From Dugong dugon (taxonomy: Eukaryota; Chordata; Mammalia; Sirenia; Dugongidae): a stretch of DNA of 64,000 nucleotides. The notes beneath the pieces are model-generated. The model was not told the origin of the DNA. It ran no database searches and saw nothing but the letters and a program-made list of their open reading frames with translations. Below, piece after piece: positions 54,201 to 57,070 of this stretch. The stretch covers positions 471,501-535,500 of the forward strand of contig CM057465.1 in NCBI GenBank assembly GCA_030035585.1, read 5' to 3'. A program made the position numbers and the translations under genes. Position 1 is the stretch's first letter. Every line of letters begins with the position of its first letter.

Positions 54201-57069
54201 GAAAACCCTGTGGAGCACGGTTCTTCTCTGACGCACACAGGGTCATCATGAGTCTGGGTGGACTCAATAGCAACTGCTTTTTATTTTATTTTATTTTTCT
54301 GTGGGCTCCTACCCTGCTCTGTCCTCCTCCCTGGTACAGTCCCTGGTGTCCCCCAGCCAGACCAAGGGCTGTCCCAGGCTGCTTCCTGGGTAGAGGAGCT
54401 GATGGGGGCCTGCCTCCCTCAGCCTGAGCCCCTCCTGGGGCAGGTCCTCCCTGGAGACAGGTCCCTGATGCCCTGTCCCCCACAGTGCCATCCACCTGTG
54501 CAACAACTCCATCCAGAAGCATCTCAAGAACGCCAAGGACCGCAGCCCGCTGCTGCCGTGCCACAACATGTGGACCAGCACCAAGTTCCAGGAGTACCTG
54601 CAGCGCCGGGGCCGTGGCACCCTCTGGAGCAGCGTCATCTACCCGTCCATGAAGAGGGCCATCACCAACATCATGAAGGTGGCCCAGGACCACGTGGAGG
54701 CCCGCAAGAACAGCTTCGAGCTCTATGGCGCGGACTTCATCCTCAGCAAGGACTTTAAACCCTGGCTCATTGAGATCAACTCCAGCCCTACCATGCACCC
54801 CTCCACGCCTGTCACTGCTCAGCTCTGTGCCCAGGTGCAGGAAGACACCATCAAGGTGGTGGTGGACCGCAAGCTCAACCGAAACTGTGACATTGGCAAC
54901 TTTGAGCTGCTCTGGAGACAGGTGAGTGGGAGACAGGTGAGAGGGAGACAGGTGAGTGGGAGACAGGTGAGTGGGAGACAGGTGAGAGGGAGACAGGTGA
55001 GTGGGAGACAGGTGAGAGGGAGACAGGTGAGAGGGAGACAGGTGAGTGGGAGACAGGTGAGTGGGAGACAGGTGAGAGGGAGACAGGTGAGAGGGAGACA
55101 GGTGAGTGGGAGACAGGTGAGAGGGAGACAGGTGAGTGGGAGACAGGTGAGTGGGAGACAGGTGAGAGGGAGACAGGTGAGTGGGAGACAGGTGAGAGGG
55201 AGACAGGTGAGTGGGAGACAGGTGAGAGGGAGACAGGTGAGTGGGAGACAGGTGAGAGGGAGACAGGTGAGAGGGAGACAGGTGAGTGGGAGACAGGTGA
55301 GTGGGAGACAGGTGAGTGGGCGCCTGCCTCCGGCTCTGGACCCCTGAGGCTCTCTTCTGGGGCTCTGCCTCACAGCTCAGGTGGTATGGACTCCCCTGCC
55401 CCCGGTCACTGGGATAGGACAGAGCTGCTGGCTGCCAGCCAGCTGGGCCGCAGAGGACATGGACTGTGTCATGTCCCGTGGGCCAGGTGAGCACATTGGA
55501 GGGCCTGGGCCAAGCACTGAGCGTGACACCGGCCTCTCTCACAGTGGGCCGCATGCCTCAGCTGAAATAAGCGAAGGAATGGCCTCGGGTGGTCCTGGGG
55601 GCCTGTCATCAGCCCCAGTCACCTGTGTGCCTGGGCTTCTCTGCTCATCCCTGCTGCCTGACTCCATAGCCAAGGGGATGGGGGGTGGCCTGGACACACC
55701 TCGGCCTCCAGCCCTTCTGGACTGTCTATTCCAGACCCACAGGTCCTGTCCACGTGTGAACACCACGTCCCCCTTCAGGGTCAGCCCAGAGCCCCTCCTC
55801 TCCCCGGAGCCCTGCTTGGGGCTCAGTGGCTGCCATATGCAGCCTTTGAACCCTGGCCATCCTGGTGCTGCTGTCCAGCGCCTGCCCCTCGTGGCCTGGC
55901 TATGCTGCTGGACCGCAAGTCCTTGGGGCGGGCCCTGCTCCTAGACGACACTTTAGGTCTCCCTGACAGAGGCCCCTGCAGACGGCCAAGCCATCGTGAG
56001 TGTGGCGAAGTGCCTGTTTGTGACCTTTGTACTGGCCCCTCAGAGCTGGTCCCTGGGTGTGGGCCACCCTTTTGGTGGCAGATTTGCTTCCTGCCTGGAG
56101 GGCTTCCTTTTCCCATAGGCTGGGGGGGATCAGGAGTCCCTGGGTGGCGCAGACAGTTAAGCTAACGCCTAACTGAAAGGTTAGCAGTTCTAGTCCACCC
56201 AGAGGCACCTCAGAAGAAAGGCCTGGTGATCTGCTTCCAAAAAATCAGCTGCGGAAAACCCTATGGTGCACAGTTCTACTCTGACACTCATGGGGTCGCC
56301 CTGAGTCAGGGTGGACGCCACAGCAACTAGTTTAGTTTGGGTTGAGCACCCCTGTCACAGCCAGCGCCCTTGACTGCCGCACCCTCCCCAGCCAACGGTG
56401 GAGCTGCCGCCGTTCAGCGGGTCGGACCTCTGCGTGGAAGGCGTCAGCTTCAGGAAGGCCAGGAAGCAAAGCTCTCCCATCTGCAACTTTCACTTCGCCA
56501 TGCCGCTCTCAGGTACCCAGCTGCTGAAAGGGAAGTGCCCTTCGGCCATTCCGGACCCGGCGCGAGGACTGCCCCGAGCCACGCCCCCGCAGGCCTTGAG
56601 ACTGAGAGACGACAAGGTACTTTCACGCACCTTACCTGCGCCCCTACGGCGGCCGTCGGAGCGGAGCTGCGCGCCGCGGGCCGGCGGCCCCGCGCCGGGC
56701 GGGAGGATAGCGCTCCCGGCCTTCCACTTCCAGCGCGCAGACGGTCAGGCCCCGAGGGCCGCGGTGGCCAAAGCCGCGTCTGCGAGGCCCCTGGAGCCAA
56801 ACGCATTAAAGGCGCACCCACTGGCGGCCACGCCCCGCGGCGGGAAGGCGGTGGAGGGCTCTTTATTTCAGCCGCCCAGAGCGCCAGGTAACAGCTGCGG
56901 GGGAGCGCGGGGGTGTCCGCGTCGTGTCCCCAGGGGGGCTGAGACCCGCCTGTCCTGGTCTCTGGGGGGCCGGCCGGGAGCGTCCCCGTCGGAGCGCTGG
57001 CCAGAGCTGGGGCAGGGTTTGGAGGCGCGCACCCGTCTGGGCCGGCACAGGGCTTCGGTCCTGGTGTGA
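12159..57069 (+). CDS. TTLL8: Tubulin glycine ligase TTLL8, 11 exons, 5' end missing
   Basis: Eleven exons (12159-12250, 19830-19968, 20640-20713, 20916-21044, 22396-22510, 24014-24136, 35594-35783, 47032-47180, 53071-53314, 54486-54921, 56392-57069) join into one frame of about 788 codons with no internal stop. All introns are GT-AG and every donor/acceptor phase pair agrees. The product is an ATP-grasp TTLL enzyme. Seen motifs: [18 protein letters not shown] near the N-terminus, [15 protein letters not shown] (nucleotide-binding lysine region), [15 protein letters not shown], and [11 protein letters not shown] with the metal-binding E-x-N. TTLL8 and TTLL3 are the initiating glycylases that ligate glycine to glutamate side chains of tubulin in cilia and flagella (family knowledge). 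I prefer TTLL8 because the recalled TTLL3 sequence differs at several blocks (for example SFFPRCYGL context and tail), while the tail after WRQ follows TTLL8. The first exon is not identified. The exon J donor lies in a 15 bp repeat array (54916-55320). Confidence 0.9.
12657..12698 (+). mobile_element. SINE/RTE-type 3' tail fragment
   Basis: The stretch GGGTCGCTGTGAGTTGGAAT and ACTCGACAGCAACA matches the 3' part common to the AfroSINE and RTE elements in this window. The 5' part is absent. Confidence 0.7.
13102..13312 (+). mobile_element. AfroSINE-type SINE, full length
   Basis: It begins AAGGAACCCTGGTGGTGCAA, has an A-box-like and a B-box-like tRNA region, and ends in TCGACTTGACTGCG and a CAACAACAAC tail. 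Confidence 0.9.
13378..14229 (+). mobile_element. RTE/BovB-type LINE, 3' fragment
   Basis: The open piece 13466-13882 gives [20 protein letters not shown] and on, the part of an RTE reverse transcriptase just after the active site; the active site reads YVDDT just upstream. The 3' UTR ends AACTCGACGGCACCTAACAA. It is 5' truncated. Confidence 0.9.
14230..16344 (-). mobile_element. L1 5' end (ORF1 5' part and 5' UTR), antisense
   Basis: The minus-strand piece 14913-14719 starts [20 protein letters not shown], an L1 ORF1 N-terminus followed by a coiled coil. Piece 14465-14121 ([20 protein letters not shown]) matches the ORF1 RNA-binding core but runs in a shifted frame. The 5' UTR extends to about 16344 and holds a 50 bp tandem repeat. 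Confidence 0.8.
15559..15795 (-). repeat. 50 bp tandem repeat in L1 5' UTR, about 4.7 copies
   Basis: Unit starts at 15559, 15609, 15659, 15709 and 15759. Each contains a TCCTCAGGCCCC-like block and GGCTGGAGGGAGTGGGAGG or a close variant. The units differ from one another by roughly a fifth of the bases. Confidence 0.88.
16345..16930 (-). mobile_element. Old L1 ORF2 fragment, antisense
   Basis: The sequence GTGTTTCTTGTAGACAGCAT and its surroundings match the same L1 ORF2 endonuclease region seen at 4561-4580. It is diverged, with no long open frame. Confidence 0.7.
16945..17455. mobile_element. Probable old LTR (MaLR-like)
   Basis: It has the familiar string GGTGCTGTAACAGAAATACC near one end and GGGGGGACACAATTCAATCC near the other, with TTATTCTCTCACAGTCTAG inside. 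This resembles mammalian MaLR LTRs from memory; the subfamily is not assigned. Confidence 0.5.
18063..18560. mobile_element. Ancient mammalian interspersed repeat
   Basis: TAGCTATTGCTGCATAACAA and TTACCATAAATTTAGCAGCT open a block typical of an old mammal-wide repeat, perhaps an LTR. I cannot name the family with confidence. Confidence 0.45.
19055..19445. repeat. Degenerate TG-rich microsatellite
   Basis: About 390 bp dominated by TGTG, TGAG and TGAATG words on the + strand. It lies in intron A, about 0.4 kb upstream of exon B. Frames through it are low-complexity artefacts. Confidence 0.9.
19530..19672. repeat. 14 bp minisatellite, CCCACACACCTGTG type
   Basis: About nine imperfect units built around CACACCTG, best preserved between 19562 and 19612. 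It lies about 160 bp upstream of exon B and is probably non-coding. Confidence 0.85.
19830..19968 (+). CDS. TTLL8: TTLL8 exon B, N-terminal domain
   Basis: The acceptor is TAATTTTAG before 19830. The reading is [20 protein letters not shown], then [15 protein letters not shown] and an acidic stretch (EDESEG). This is the typical N-terminal fold of glycine-ligase TTLLs (a short beta strand, then RxxGWVEKK). The donor ACTG|GTAGAG is weak, but it is the only nearby choice whose phase (1) fits the next exon; GGG|GTGACT seven bases earlier would put a stop in exon C. Confidence 0.9.
20640..20713 (+). CDS. TTLL8: TTLL8 exon C
   Basis: A 74 bp exon between CATTTGCAG and ATG|GTAAGC. With the G carried over from exon B it reads [20 protein letters not shown] and then IHDVM. 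It is a hydrophilic linker between the N-terminal block and the [10 protein letters not shown] block, and is probably poorly conserved. It ends on a codon boundary. Confidence 0.85.
20916..21044 (+). CDS. TTLL8: TTLL8 exon D
   Basis: A 43-codon exon after TTGCCAG, ending in CACCAAG|GTGAGT. It reads [20 protein letters not shown], then [19 protein letters not shown]. The PYFLWT-RD and DQMLNHY...SFTTK motifs are shared by TTLL3 and TTLL8. The alternative acceptor TCTAG at 20920 would put the exon out of phase. Confidence 0.92.
21164..21300. mobile_element. Probable MaLR-like LTR fragment
   Basis: GTTCTCTCACAGTCTGGAGG and CTAGAAGTCCAAGTC repeat the internal motif of the element at 16945-17455, and TCCTTGGTGTTCCTTTGCTT follows. 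It is intronic. Confidence 0.45.
22396..22510 (+). CDS. TTLL8: TTLL8 exon E
   Basis: The acceptor is TCTCCGGAG and the donor CTGG|GTGAGT (phase 1). It reads [20 protein letters not shown], then [18 protein letters not shown]. The GLC-x-(S/N)-(M/L)R-LPW and SFFPRCY blocks are characteristic of the tubulin glycylase TTLLs. Confidence 0.92.
22511..24013. other. TTLL8 intron E, GC-rich
   Basis: Long overlapping frames on both strands reflect high G+C and purine-rich strings rather than genes. No conserved motif, splice pairing or repeat was recognised in this 1.5 kb. Confidence 0.55.
24014..24136 (+). CDS. TTLL8: TTLL8 exon F
   Basis: The acceptor is GTCCTTCCAG and the donor GAAAG|GTGTGT. With the carried G it reads [20 protein letters not shown], then a charged low-complexity stretch ending DPSHRK. 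The first half matches the (I/D)DF-T-A-S-ILK-VV helix that precedes the ATP-grasp part; the second half is a variable linker. Confidence 0.9.
24303..24365. repeat. Perfect heptamer microsatellite (ACAGTCT)9
   Basis: Nine exact copies of ACAGTCT, about 170 bp downstream of exon F. The absence of any interruption suggests it is young and probably length-variable. Confidence 0.97.
24561..24763 (+). mobile_element. AfroSINE-type SINE, full length
   Basis: It begins GGGAGCCCTGGTGGTGCAGC, has the tRNA-like B region and ends GAATTGACTCGATGGCAGTG. Confidence 0.9.
24770..26440 (-). mobile_element. Old L1 fragments, antisense
   Basis: AT-rich DNA with antisense L1 strings, such as TGTCTGATAATTCCACAGAT and later a 3' region of the CTTTATATAGTCTGG type. 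A 32 bp direct duplication (26037-26068 and 26069-26100, containing AAGATGTCCATGTCTTTTGC) lies inside. Confidence 0.6.
26440..27345 (+). mobile_element. L1 3' UTR and poly(A) tail, sense
   Basis: It is the reverse complement of the 3' UTR at 1-700: GGGGTCTTAAAAGCCTGTGA, the gene-poor 3' region, and an end with AATAAA-like words and an A-rich tail at about 27295-27345. A second short L1-like 3' end with a C9-A8 type run near 27157-27175 lies within it. Confidence 0.85.
27981..31170 (-). mobile_element. RTE/BovB-type LINE, nearly full length, broken
   Basis: On the minus strand it runs from a 5' UTR (31170-30930), through an ORF starting at 30927, to a 3' tail at about 27981. The open start (30927-30622) holds an endonuclease domain beginning [20 protein letters not shown]. 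Piece 29599-29258 ([20 protein letters not shown]) and pieces 29224-29000 and 28996-28361 are reverse transcriptase with an intact [11 protein letters not shown] active site. At about 3.2 kb this is close to the usual RTE length. Stops between the pieces make it inactive. Confidence 0.9.
31180..31500 (-). mobile_element. Old L1 ORF2 fragment, antisense
   Basis: AT-rich DNA with L1 reverse-transcriptase-like strings in antisense (GACAGTTGCATCATCTGTTA matches the ATCATCTGCAAA active-site region). It is strongly diverged. Confidence 0.5.
31660..31850 (-). mobile_element. MIR element
   Basis: ACAGATGAGGAGACTGAGCC, a GAATTGCTGAGGGTCA block and TTGAACTCAGAACTTGTGAC lie in the order expected for an antisense MIR. 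This is an ancient mammal-wide SINE. Confidence 0.72.
31955..32255 (+). mobile_element. RTE-derived short element: 5' UTR joined to 3' tail
   Basis: Bases 31955-32107 match the reverse complement of the RTE 5' UTR at about 30915-31075 (CAGGTTGGAAGGCACTCAAA against the copy there). Bases 32108-32255 match the RTE 3' UTR (ACAGTGGCTGTAACAATGGA, then the AACAGTAACAAC tail). The whole coding region is absent. Confidence 0.75.
32256..33035 (-). mobile_element. Old L1 3' region, antisense
   Basis: Strings such as TCTCCTGATCTATTTGATAA and TTTGATTAGGATTGATTGAA are L1 3' ORF2/UTR words in antisense. No open frame remains. Confidence 0.6.
33038..34381 (+). mobile_element. RTE/BovB-type LINE, 3' half, broken
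   Basis: It reads [14 protein letters not shown]-like sequence, then the piece 33452-33763 with [20 protein letters not shown] and an altered active site [11 protein letters not shown]. The 3' end is GACAGCATCTAACAACAACA. Stops and a frameshift after about 33760 disrupt the frame. Confidence 0.9.
34478..34519. repeat. (CTTT)n and poly-T tract
   Basis: A run of TTTC repeats followed by about 20 T. It is probably the reverse complement of a poly(A) tail of an inserted element. Confidence 0.8.
34520..34860 (-). mobile_element. L1 ORF2 fragment, antisense
   Basis: The minus-strand piece 34803-34597 starts [20 protein letters not shown], matching the AVLRGQFIA region of ORF2 at about 3810. It is truncated. 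Confidence 0.65.
34861..35593. other. Intron F, 3' end without recognised repeat
   Basis: Unique-looking DNA leading into the exon G acceptor. No gene or named repeat was recognised. Confidence 0.45.
35594..35783 (+). CDS. TTLL8: TTLL8 exon G
   Basis: The acceptor is GGGTTTCAG and the donor CCA|GTAAGA (phase 2). It reads [20 protein letters not shown], then a helix ([15 protein letters not shown]), an acidic segment and [12 protein letters not shown]. The last codon is split (CA|T, His) and continues as HGDAFIP in exon H. An 11.4 kb repeat-filled intron lies upstream. Confidence 0.92.
36010..36110 (-). mobile_element. MIR fragment
   Basis: ATTATCTCATTTGAGCCCCA, then CCTATGAGACAGGCAG and CATCCCATTTTACAGC, have the order of the antisense MIR core. 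Divergence is high. Confidence 0.6.
36415..36788 (-). mobile_element. Old L1 3' region, antisense
   Basis: TTTTATTGAGGTTAACCTAG and GTGCACAAAGTGTACAAAAC resemble L1 3' UTR words. It is followed directly by an RTE fragment. Confidence 0.5.
36789..37232 (-). mobile_element. RTE/BovB-type LINE, 3' fragment
   Basis: On the + strand it begins with GTTGCCATCAAGTCAGCTCC and GACTCACGGTGACC, the reverse complement of the RTE tail, and ends near AGTCTCCAAAGTGACATC in the reverse transcriptase C-terminus. It is 5' truncated and interrupts an L1. Confidence 0.85.
37233..38299 (-). mobile_element. Old L1, antisense, with a nested short insert
   Basis: The L1 of 36415 continues beyond the RTE. A nested L1-like 3' end sits at about 37705-37800 (poly-T, then TACATAATACATTTTTATTG). 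Confidence 0.55.
38300..38490 (+). mobile_element. AfroSINE-type SINE, variant subfamily
   Basis: It begins GAGTCCCTGGGTGGTACAAA and ends GAATCAACTAGACAGCAACT. The 5' end (GAGTCCCTGGGTG rather than GAGCCCTGGTGG) and the middle resemble the copies at 45410, 54076 and 56132. Confidence 0.85.
38868..39480 (-). mobile_element. L1 3' UTR, antisense, 5' truncated
   Basis: It is near-identical in order to bases 1-600 of the window (CTTCTTGACCTTGGGTTCCC, then GGCCTGTCTAATCTTTGGCT). Only the 3' UTR is present, the usual result of abortive reverse transcription. Confidence 0.9.
39825..40010 (-). mobile_element. AfroSINE-type SINE
   Basis: On the minus strand it runs from AGGAGCCCTGGTGGCACAGT to the TGGGTTTGGGAG tail. 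Confidence 0.88.
40018..40050 (+). mobile_element. AfroSINE-type 5' end fragment
   Basis: GGAGCCCTGGTGGCACAGTG GTTAA only; head-to-head with the copy at 39825-40010, 8 bp apart. The rest of this second SINE is missing. Confidence 0.7.
40361..40516 (-). mobile_element. AfroSINE-type SINE
   Basis: It runs from GGAGCCCTGCTGGTGCAGTG (minus strand) to an AATGGGTTATG tail. A partial SINE 3' tail in the same orientation follows at 40530-40585. Confidence 0.88.
40586..41767 (-). mobile_element. Old L1 fragments, antisense
   Basis: AT-rich DNA with the same words as 24990-25120 (TTGAAAATGGGACATTTTAG, GTGTTGTGTGGGCACTATTG). Nothing is open. Confidence 0.45.
41768..41931 (+). mobile_element. AfroSINE-type SINE, tail-to-tail partner 1
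   Basis: CTGGTGGTGCAGTGGTTAAG to AATGGGTTTGGTTTTTTC. It is joined tail-to-tail to the next SINE through about 10 bp. Confidence 0.93.
41935..42092 (-). mobile_element. AfroSINE-type SINE, tail-to-tail partner 2
   Basis: Reverse orientation, AAAAAACCCATTGCCGTCGA to CACCAGGGTTTCCA. It forms an inverted repeat of about 155 bp arms with 41768-41931. Confidence 0.93.
42096..44798 (+). mobile_element. RTE/BovB-type LINE, missing only the 5' end
   Basis: It starts inside the endonuclease domain ([18 protein letters not shown]-like) directly after a SINE. Piece 42547-43044 carries [20 protein letters not shown], the linker region. Piece 43592-43804 ([20 protein letters not shown]) and 43811-44458 are reverse transcriptase, with the active site changed to [11 protein letters not shown]. 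The tail is CTCAACTGCACCTAACAACA. Several stops are present. Confidence 0.9.
44799..45409. other. Intron G unique segment
   Basis: Unique-looking DNA before a SINE, with no recognised exon. Confidence 0.45.
45410..45625 (-). mobile_element. AfroSINE-type SINE, variant subfamily
   Basis: On the minus strand it begins GGAGCCCCTGGGTGGTGCAA and carries the GAAAGGCCTGGTGATCTACT block seen in the variant copies at 38300, 54076 and 56132. Confidence 0.88.
45626..47031. other. Intron G, GC-rich 3' part
   Basis: 1.4 kb of GC-rich DNA without recognised repeats, leading to the exon H acceptor. Open frames on both strands overlap one another and match no family I know. Confidence 0.45.
47032..47180 (+). 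CDS. TTLL8: TTLL8 exon H, ATP-binding region
   Basis: The acceptor is CTTGTAG and the donor AGAG|GTAAGT. It reads [20 protein letters not shown], then [20 protein letters not shown] and SRGR. The RNIWI(I/V)KPAxKSRGRG block is the core nucleotide-binding motif of TTLL enzymes; its Lys and the Arg-rich loop contact ATP in the family. It is intact here. Confidence 0.95.
47573..47905 (-). mobile_element. RTE-derived short element: 5' UTR joined to 3' tail
   Basis: In reverse orientation a 5' UTR-like part (about 47695-47905: AGATCACCAAGTCTTTCCTC and AGTCTGGAAGCTCTGCTGAA match 31000-31065) is joined to an RTE 3' tail (about 47573-47670, with CCCGGTCCTGCGCCATCC). The coding region is absent, as at 31955-32255. 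Confidence 0.72.
48196..48805 (-). mobile_element. RTE/BovB-type LINE, 3' fragment
   Basis: On the + strand it opens with CCATCAAGACAGTTCTGACC and CCGGTCCTGCGCCATCC, and continues to ATCCAAGTAAAATGAAATCC in the reverse transcriptase C-terminal region. It is about 0.6 kb, 5' truncated. Confidence 0.9.
48950..49082 (+). mobile_element. L1 3' end with poly(A)
   Basis: ACAATAAAATAATATTTTTA followed by about 19 A. The 3' words agree with the L1 3' UTR at 27260-27300. Confidence 0.7.
49148..49310 (-). mobile_element. AfroSINE-type SINE
   Basis: AGGAGCCCTAGTGGCAAAGT (minus strand) to an AACGGGTTTGGTTTTGGTT tail. Confidence 0.9.
49490..50045. other. Intron H unique segment
   Basis: C-rich unique DNA (about 0.55 kb) without a recognised exon or repeat. 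Confidence 0.4.
50046..50760 (+). mobile_element. Old L1 ORF2 end / 3' UTR, sense
   Basis: ATGTCCTTCAATGGGTGAAT, AAGTATTATTCAACGATAAA and CACATGACATCACGGC-like strings are the sense-strand L1 ORF2 C-terminal words. It is diverged and not coding. Confidence 0.75.
50768..50985. repeat. 14/15 bp minisatellite, ACCTGACCAGCCTC type
   Basis: Thirteen imperfect ACCTG-starting units with mixed 14 and 15 bp spacing, varying in the last few bases (CCTC, CTCT, CCCC). Most units contain CACCTG or TACCTG on the + strand, and some give CAGGTGAG on the minus strand. Confidence 0.9.
51645..51982 (+). mobile_element. RTE/BovB-type LINE, 3' fragment (split by a SINE)
   Basis: AAGCTGGACAATGAGAAAGG, then GAATATTGAATATACCGAGG and the RTE 3' UTR. 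The terminal part resumes after the SINE at 52195-52283 (GAAGATGGCTTAGGAGCAGG). Confidence 0.85.
51983..52194 (-). mobile_element. AfroSINE-type SINE inserted in an RTE 3' UTR
   Basis: AGGAGCCCTGGTGGCACACT on the minus strand, ending in a TTGGTTTTTTTGGTT tail. RTE sequence flanks it on both sides, so it is younger than the RTE copy. Confidence 0.92.
52195..52283 (+). mobile_element. RTE 3' UTR remainder
   Basis: GTTTTGTTCTGTTATACATG and TCTGAGCCAACTCAATGG continue the RTE 3' UTR interrupted at 51982. Confidence 0.82.
52284..53070. other. Intron H, GC-rich end
   Basis: Unique GC-rich DNA ending in the exon I acceptor. No repeat or exon was recognised before it. Confidence 0.45.
53071..53314 (+). 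CDS. TTLL8: TTLL8 exon I, ATP-grasp core
   Basis: The acceptor is CCATCTTGCAG and the donor GACAG|GTAGGT (phase 2). It starts [15 protein letters not shown], then [20 protein letters not shown] and [20 protein letters not shown], and ends QRFSLDNLD. It contains the QKYIExPLLI and KFDxRQWFLV strands of the ATP-grasp fold. No substitutions are obvious at invariant positions. Confidence 0.95.
53315..54075. other. Intron I, unique GC-rich DNA
   Basis: About 0.76 kb. Long frames exist on both strands, but they have no recognisable domain and no splice partner of matching phase. Confidence 0.45.
54076..54298 (+). mobile_element. AfroSINE-type SINE, variant subfamily
   Basis: GGAGTCCCGGGATGGTGCAA, the GAAAGGCCTGGCTGTGTACT block and an ATTTTATTTTATTTTT tail. 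It lies about 190 bp upstream of exon J. Confidence 0.88.
54486..54921 (+). CDS. TTLL8: TTLL8 exon J, catalytic C-terminal part of the core
   Basis: The acceptor is CCCCACAG. It encodes [70 protein letters not shown] and [10 protein letters not shown] and N of EIN are the Mg-binding pair of the fold. The exon end AGACAG|GTGAGTGGG at 54916-54930 is the first of 27 tandem 15 bp units, so 27 donors of the same phase follow one another. I place the end at the first donor because WRQ is followed directly by a P-x-V-E-x-PPF block in the family. Confidence 0.93.
54916..55320 (+). repeat. 15 bp x 27 minisatellite made of TTLL8 splice donors
   Basis: There are 27 consecutive units of AGACAGGTGAGTGGG (15 copies) or AGACAGGTGAGAGGG (12 copies). 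Only base 12 varies (T or A). In order from 54916, with S for T and R for A: S R S, S R S R, R S S R, R S R S, S R S R, S R S R, R S S S. The first six bases of unit 1 are the end of exon J; the rest is the intron start. Each unit carries CAG|GTGAGT or CAG|GTGAGA and a downstream GGG. Confidence 0.97.
55345..55347 (+). other. First stop after the splice-donor array
   Basis: If intron J is retained, translation continues through the array and GRLPPALDP to this TGA. The result would be TTLL8 with a 5-residue repeat tail and without the exon K tail. Confidence 0.8.
55348..56131. other. Intron J, 3' part
   Basis: Unique GC-rich DNA without a recognised repeat, apart from a SINE just after it. 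Nothing gene-like is seen. Confidence 0.45.
56132..56340 (+). mobile_element. AfroSINE-type SINE close to the exon K acceptor
   Basis: AGGAGTCCCTGGGTGGCGCA to GTGGACGCCACAGCAACTAG. It ends about 50 bp before the acceptor at 56391, so the branch-point region of intron J lies in or just after the SINE tail. Confidence 0.9.
56392..57069 (+). CDS. TTLL8: TTLL8 exon K, C-terminal tail (3' end uncertain)
   Basis: The acceptor is CACCCTCCCCAG and phase 0 matches exon J. It reads [20 protein letters not shown] and [12 protein letters not shown], then a proline-, arginine- and alanine-rich tail, open to TGA at 57067-57069. Segments such as [12 protein letters not shown] resemble the recalled TTLL8 tail, so the frame beyond the possible donor at 56616 (GACAAG|GTACTT) is probably coding. 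A second possible donor is CGCCAG|GTAACA at 56887; if it is used, a short further exon would finish the protein. The region is very rich in G+C and CpG, unlike the rest of the window. Confidence 0.72.
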   Translation, partial: PTVELPPFSGSDLCVEGVSFRKARKQSSPICNFHFAMPLSGTQLLKGKCPSAIPDPARGLPRATPPQALRLRDDKVLSRTLPAPLRRPSERSCAPRAGGPAPGGRIALPAFHFQRADGQAPRAAVAKAASARPLEPNALKAHPLAATPRGGKAVEGSLFQPPRAPGNSCGGARGCPRRVPRGAETRLSWSLGGRPGASPSERWPELGQGLEARTRLGRHRASVLV

Positions 57070-57070
57070 G
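56560..57070. promoter_or_regulatory. CpG-dense segment in the last TTLL8 exon
   Basis: Very high G+C with many CG pairs, for example GCGCGCCGCGGGCCGGCGGC. It covers the 3' part of exon K. It may be an intragenic CpG island or simply GC-rich coding DNA; no promoter motif was seen. Confidence 0.55.

Noticed and set aside
54286-55554. A 422-codon minus-strand frame over the 15 bp array ([10 protein letters not shown] repeats)
   Set aside because: It is the antisense of exon J and the array; its length follows from the repeat being a multiple of 3 without stops. No homologue or splice support.
12159-57069. TTLL3 as the identity of the gene
   Set aside because: TTLL3 as I recall it differs in the HYARAGSFTTK, NLPWFDE and EIN(A)SPTM blocks and has a longer, different tail; the reading here fits TTLL8 better. 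An alignment would settle it.
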